Positions 30,817 through 33,331 of a stretch of DNA of 33,331 nucleotides are shown piece after piece (position 1 is the first letter of the stretch; every line of letters starts with the position of its first letter). The notes under the pieces are model-generated. The model ran no database searches, was not told the origin of the DNA, and worked only from the letters and a program-made list of their open reading frames with translations. The DNA lies in NCBI GenBank assembly GCA_016788285.1, contig JAEUSW010000127.1, positions 1 to 33,331 on the forward strand, read 5' to 3'. The stretch comes from Flavobacteriales bacterium. Lineage in GTDB: Bacteria; Bacteroidota; Bacteroidia; Flavobacteriales_F; PHOS-HE28. Both the position numbers and the translations under genes were made by a program.

Positions 30817-31922
30817 GGACCCTGCCGGCCATCGCCCTCCTGGCCCTGTTCGCCGGCTGCGGTCCGGCCGCTCCGCCGGCCCCGCCCTCGGCCGAGACCT
30901 CCTGGACCGGGCGCCCCAACGAGGCCGCCACGCACTTCCGCAGCTGGCATGGGCCCGAGGGCGAGGCCCTGCTCGTGCTCGGTCCGGCCGGGGACACCCT
31001 CGCCCGCCTGCTGATCACCGCTGTGGAGCCCCCACCACAGGGGCCTTGCGCCGGTCCCTGGACGGTGGTGCGGCCCGGCGCCCTGGACCTCGTCCTGCTC
31101 AGCACCACGCACACCGCCTACGTGTCCGCCCTGCGCGCCCTTCCGCGCGTATCCGCCTGCGCCTGGCCCGAGCGACAGCGTGACAGCACCCTGCGCGCGG
31201 CGCTGGCCACCGGTGCCCTCGCAGGGCTGGCCGAAGGCGAGGGCGCCCGCCTGGAGCAGCTCACCGCCCTCGCCCCCGCGCTGGTGCTCGATCATCCGTT
31301 CGGCGGCATGGCCCGGCTGCCGCAGCATCACGTGCCGGTCCCGGTGTGCGAGTACCTCGAACCGCATCCGCTCGGCCGTGCGGAGTGGTTGCGCTTCTTC
31401 GGCGTGCTCACCGGCACTTCGGTCGCGGCCGACAGCCTCTACGCGACCATCGCGGCCCGCTACCGCGGCCGGGTGCGCCCACCGGGTCCCGACGCACCTC
31501 TTGTGTTCGTCGGCAGCGCCTGGCGCGGGGTCTGGAGCGTGCCCGCGGGCAACAGCCTGATGGCCCGCTTGGTGGCCGATGCGGGGGGGCGGTACCGCTA
31601 TGCCGACCGCGTCGCTCAGGGGAACATCGATCTGCCGATGGAGGTGGTGATGGCCGATGCCCATGCCTGCACCCATTGGGGCGTGCTGGCCGATGTGCCC
31701 GTCCTGCGCGGTGCGGCCGACCTTCCGGGCGTGGACCAGCGCATGCTGGGCACGCCGGCCTTCCGCGCGGGCACCGTGTTCGTGGCCAACAGCGCGGAGG
31801 CCGACCTCTTCGGCCGCGCCATGGTGGAGCCCGATGTGCTGCTCGCGGACCTGCAGGCCGTCCTGGACCCGGCGGCCCATCCGGCCCACCGGCCCACCTA
31901 CTTCCGGCGCCTGCCTCAGTAG
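30813..31922 (+). CDS. ABC transporter substrate-binding lipoprotein (BtuF/FepB-like)
   Basis: A 369-residue lipoprotein starting with GTG; the lipobox ALFAGC gives C16. The body fits the class III periplasmic-binding fold used for cobalamin, heme and siderophores. A first lobe contains LARLLITAV, DLVLLSTTHTAYVSAL and LAPALVLDHPFGG. A central helix (GRAEWLRFFGVLTGTSVAADSLYATIAARYRGRV) leads to a second lobe with LVFVGSAWRGVWSVPAGNSLMARLVADAGG. A similar layout is found in Bacteroidota proteins annotated as ABC transporter substrate-binding. No permease or ATPase gene of this type is next to it. The ligand is unknown; iron-siderophore or cobalamin is a guess. It overlaps the S41-like gene by 4 bases, so the two are coupled. 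Confidence 0.8.
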   Translation: MRTLPAIALLALFAGCGPAAPPAPPSAETSWTGRPNEAATHFRSWHGPEGEALLVLGPAGDTLARLLITAVEPPPQGPCAGPWTVVRPGALDLVLLSTTHTAYVSALRALPRVSACAWPERQRDSTLRAALATGALAGLAEGEGARLEQLTALAPALVLDHPFGGMARLPQHHVPVPVCEYLEPHPLGRAEWLRFFGVLTGTSVAADSLYATIAARYRGRVRPPGPDAPLVFVGSAWRGVWSVPAGNSLMARLVADAGGRYRYADRVAQGNIDLPMEVVMADAHACTHWGVLADVPVLRGAADLPGVDQRMLGTPAFRAGTVFVANSAEADLFGRAMVEPDVLLADLQAVLDPAAHPAHRPTYFRRLPQ

Positions 31923-32371
31923 CGCAGGCCCGCGCGGCGGAACAGGTCGCCCATCAGCCATGCCGGGCCGATCAGCAGGAACTGCAGGTCCTGGAAGAAG
32001 CTCGGCTTTTTGCCTTCGATGTGGTGGCCGATGAACTGGCCGACCCATCCGCCCGCGAACAGGCCGAGGCAGATGGCCCACAGTGGCAGCGGCAGCCAGC
32101 GCTCCATCAGCACCACCATCCCGCAGCACAGCAGGCACCACGTCACCATGGCCAGCATCATCGGTTTCGACAGGCGCGCGTAGAACACCGCCACGGCCGC
32201 CACCGCCATCCAGGCCCACACGTGCGGCGTGGCCACGGGGGAGGGGATGCTCCACAGCAGCCCCACGATGCTCACGAAGATCACCGGGATGCAGACCCAG
32301 TGCAGGGCCTTGTTGGTGGGGTCGCGGTGGCTCTCGCCGTAGGCCGCGAACCAGTCGTGGATGCTCCGCAT
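31916..32371 (-). CDS. DUF962 / Mpo1-like membrane protein
   Basis: A 151-residue protein with about four hydrophobic helices. Family features are MRSIHDWFAAYGESHRDPTNKALHWVCIPVI at the N-terminus (with His residues in S-H-x-x-P-x-N-x-x-x-H), GWVGQFIGHHIEGKKPSFFQD in the third quarter and LLIGPAWLMGDL near the end. Yeast Mpo1, of the same family, is an Fe(II) dioxygenase that shortens 2-hydroxy fatty acids. The same activity here is only inferred, though the histidines are kept. It begins one base after the DinB-like stop, so the two are one unit, and its stop overlaps the end of the opposite lipoprotein gene by 7 bases. Confidence 0.9.
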   Translation of the reverse strand: MRSIHDWFAAYGESHRDPTNKALHWVCIPVIFVSIVGLLWSIPSPVATPHVWAWMAVAAVAVFYARLSKPMMLAMVTWCLLCCGMVVLMERWLPLPLWAICLGLFAGGWVGQFIGHHIEGKKPSFFQDLQFLLIGPAWLMGDLFRRAGLRY

Positions 32372-32372
32372 G

Positions 32373-32891
32373 TCAACCAAGGTAGCGTTCGCGCAGCACG
32401 GCCACGTGGTGCAGCGCGTGCCCGGCCGTGGCCCAGCCGATGGCGCGCACGCTGATGGCGTTGCCGTTGGCCGTGCCGCGCTGCAGCAGGTCCTCCTCCT
32501 CGAAGCTGCGGAACAGCGCCAGCGTGGCGGCATGCACCGCCCGGTGCTCGTCGAGCAGCTCGGCCAGCGTGCGGCGTCCGGTCCGCGCCGCAGGCACCCA
32601 GGCGTCCTCGTCGAAGCCCGGCAGCGGGGTGGCATCGCGGCGGGCGAAGCGCAAGGCGCGGTACGCGAACACGCGCTCCGCGTCGATCAGGTGCAGCAGC
32701 ACCTCCTTCACCGTCCACTTGCCGGGCGCATAGCGGTGGTCGCCGCGCGTGGCGGGCACCGCGCCGAAGACGGCCTGCACGGCGTCCGCGGCGCGCACCA
32801 GCGCATCGCACACATCCGCGCCCGGTGCCTCCTCCACATAGCCGCGGTAGAAGGCCGGGATCTCGTCCAAGGGGGGGCGTGCGGTGCTCAT
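32373..32891 (-). CDS. DinB-like superfamily protein
   Basis: A 172-residue four-helix-bundle protein of the DinB/DUF664 type. The motifs are YAPGKWTVKEVLLHLIDAERVFAYRALRFARRD, with the first metal-binding histidine, and WATAGHALHHVAVLRERYLG at the C-terminus, with the other two. Family members are metal-binding proteins, several acting as thiol transferases or dehalogenases; the substrate is unknown here. The start at 32891 (MSTARPPL) overlaps the upstream stop as ATGA, so it is coupled to the secreted endonuclease-like gene. The longer open frame beyond 32891 belongs to that other gene on a different frame. Confidence 0.85.
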   Translation of the reverse strand: MSTARPPLDEIPAFYRGYVEEAPGADVCDALVRAADAVQAVFGAVPATRGDHRYAPGKWTVKEVLLHLIDAERVFAYRALRFARRDATPLPGFDEDAWVPAARTGRRTLAELLDEHRAVHAATLALFRSFEEEDLLQRGTANGNAISVRAIGWATAGHALHHVAVLRERYLG

Positions 32892-33331
32892 GGGATCAGA
32901 AGGTAAGGGTGGCGGATGCTGGTGCCGTCCACGTGCAGCACGGCCACCTGCAGGCCTGCGGGGGCGGCCGCTGTGGCCACGGTGGTGGTGCCTTCGGTGA
33001 AGCGGAGGCTGCGGCGCTCCAGCAGGCGGCCCTGCGCGTCCCAGCGCTCCAGCACCGCATCGCCCGGCCGCTGCGCGTCGACGAACAGCGTGCCGTCCGC
33101 CGCGTGGCGCAGCGCCACCGGGGCCGCTCCCTCGCGCGGCGCCTCGCCCGCCACCACACCGTCGAAGCTCAGGTCCAGCACCACGGGCAGGTGGTCGCTC
33201 ATGTAGTACAACGCGCGCAGCACCGCGAAGGGCGTCTGCCCCGTGCTGCAATCGGTGATGTTGTCGTTGAAGCAGGTGCCCGAGTTGCCCACCGGCCGGC
33301 AGCTCCCGGCCACGTAGCTCAGCCGGTCCCC
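32888..33331 (-). CDS. C-terminal end of a secreted endonuclease/exonuclease/phosphatase-family protein with T9SS tail, partial
   Basis: The frame is open to the window edge, so 147 residues of the C-terminus are visible and the start lies beyond 33331. YYMSDHLPVVLDLSF carries the SDHLPV motif that closes the endonuclease/exonuclease/phosphatase fold. The last 75 residues look like a T9SS type A sorting domain: a VALRHAADGTLFV strand, DAQGRLLERRSL, then LQVAVLHVDG and a final strand. This implies a nuclease or phosphatase secreted to the cell surface or medium. The SDH site keeps D and H of the active site. It is the upstream gene of a three-gene unit with DinB-like and DUF962. Confidence 0.82.
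   Translation of the reverse strand, partial: GDRLSYVAGSCRPVGNSGTCFNDNITDCSTGQTPFAVLRALYYMSDHLPVVLDLSFDGVVAGEAPREGAAPVALRHAADGTLFVDAQRPGDAVLERWDAQGRLLERRSLRFTEGTTTVATAAAPAGLQVAVLHVDGTSIRHPYLLIP

Overview
The window is a GC-rich chromosomal segment of a Bacteroidota bacterium, most likely an uncultured high-GC member of the Flavobacteriales or a close relative (inference). Supporting signs are two proteins with type IX secretion (T9SS) C-terminal sorting domains, repeated TAnnTTTG-type -7 promoter boxes of the Bacteroidota primary sigma factor, a DUF4476 protein, an S16 protein with a long C-terminal tail, and weak or absent Shine-Dalgarno sites. Genes are tightly packed and often overlap by 1 to 4 bases. 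I see no transposase, phage, CRISPR or rRNA; the only RNA gene is tRNA-Asp.

Region by region. (1) 1-795: the 3' part of a protein built almost wholly from 12-residue repeats. (2) 800-5298 (minus): an ABC export operon in the order ATPase, permease, permease, membrane-fusion adaptor. (3) 5449-6261: an exported protein of unknown function behind a sigma-54-type promoter. (4) 6449-7965 (minus): tRNA-Asp, a DUF58/VWA protein and thioredoxin, with two strong hairpins. (5) 8147-11767 (minus): dnaE. (6) 11862-18875 (minus): OsmC-like protein, T9SS metalloprotease, 6-phosphofructokinase, M1-type peptidase, GH20 hexosaminidase and a small exported protein. (7) 18983-21177 (plus): rhodanese, rpsP, rimM and an N6-adenine methyltransferase. 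(8) 21174-22514 (minus): a saccharopine dehydrogenase-like protein. (9) 22634-27109 (plus): a DUF4476 protein, a CsgG-domain lipoprotein and two LPP20-like lipoproteins, with two sigma-54-type promoters. (10) 27178-31922 (plus): DUF423, PEP carboxykinase, a degenerate S41 peptidase and a lipoprotein resembling metallophore-binding proteins. (11) 31916-33331 (minus): DUF962, DinB-like and the end of a secreted T9SS endonuclease-family protein.

The strongest candidate for an undescribed system is the envelope lipoprotein cluster at 22578-27109. Three intergenic regions carry the same TTTGGCAC octamer, each with GG-N10-GC spacing (the sigma-54 -24/-12 layout), 54 to 65 bases before the start of a signal-peptide protein. 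Two of these proteins are in the cluster and the third is the orphan at 5449. This suggests a small sigma-54 regulon for envelope proteins. In addition, at least five genes have their -7 box only 3 to 5 bases before the ATG, which predicts leaderless mRNAs. Everything here comes from reading the sequence; no database search was run.
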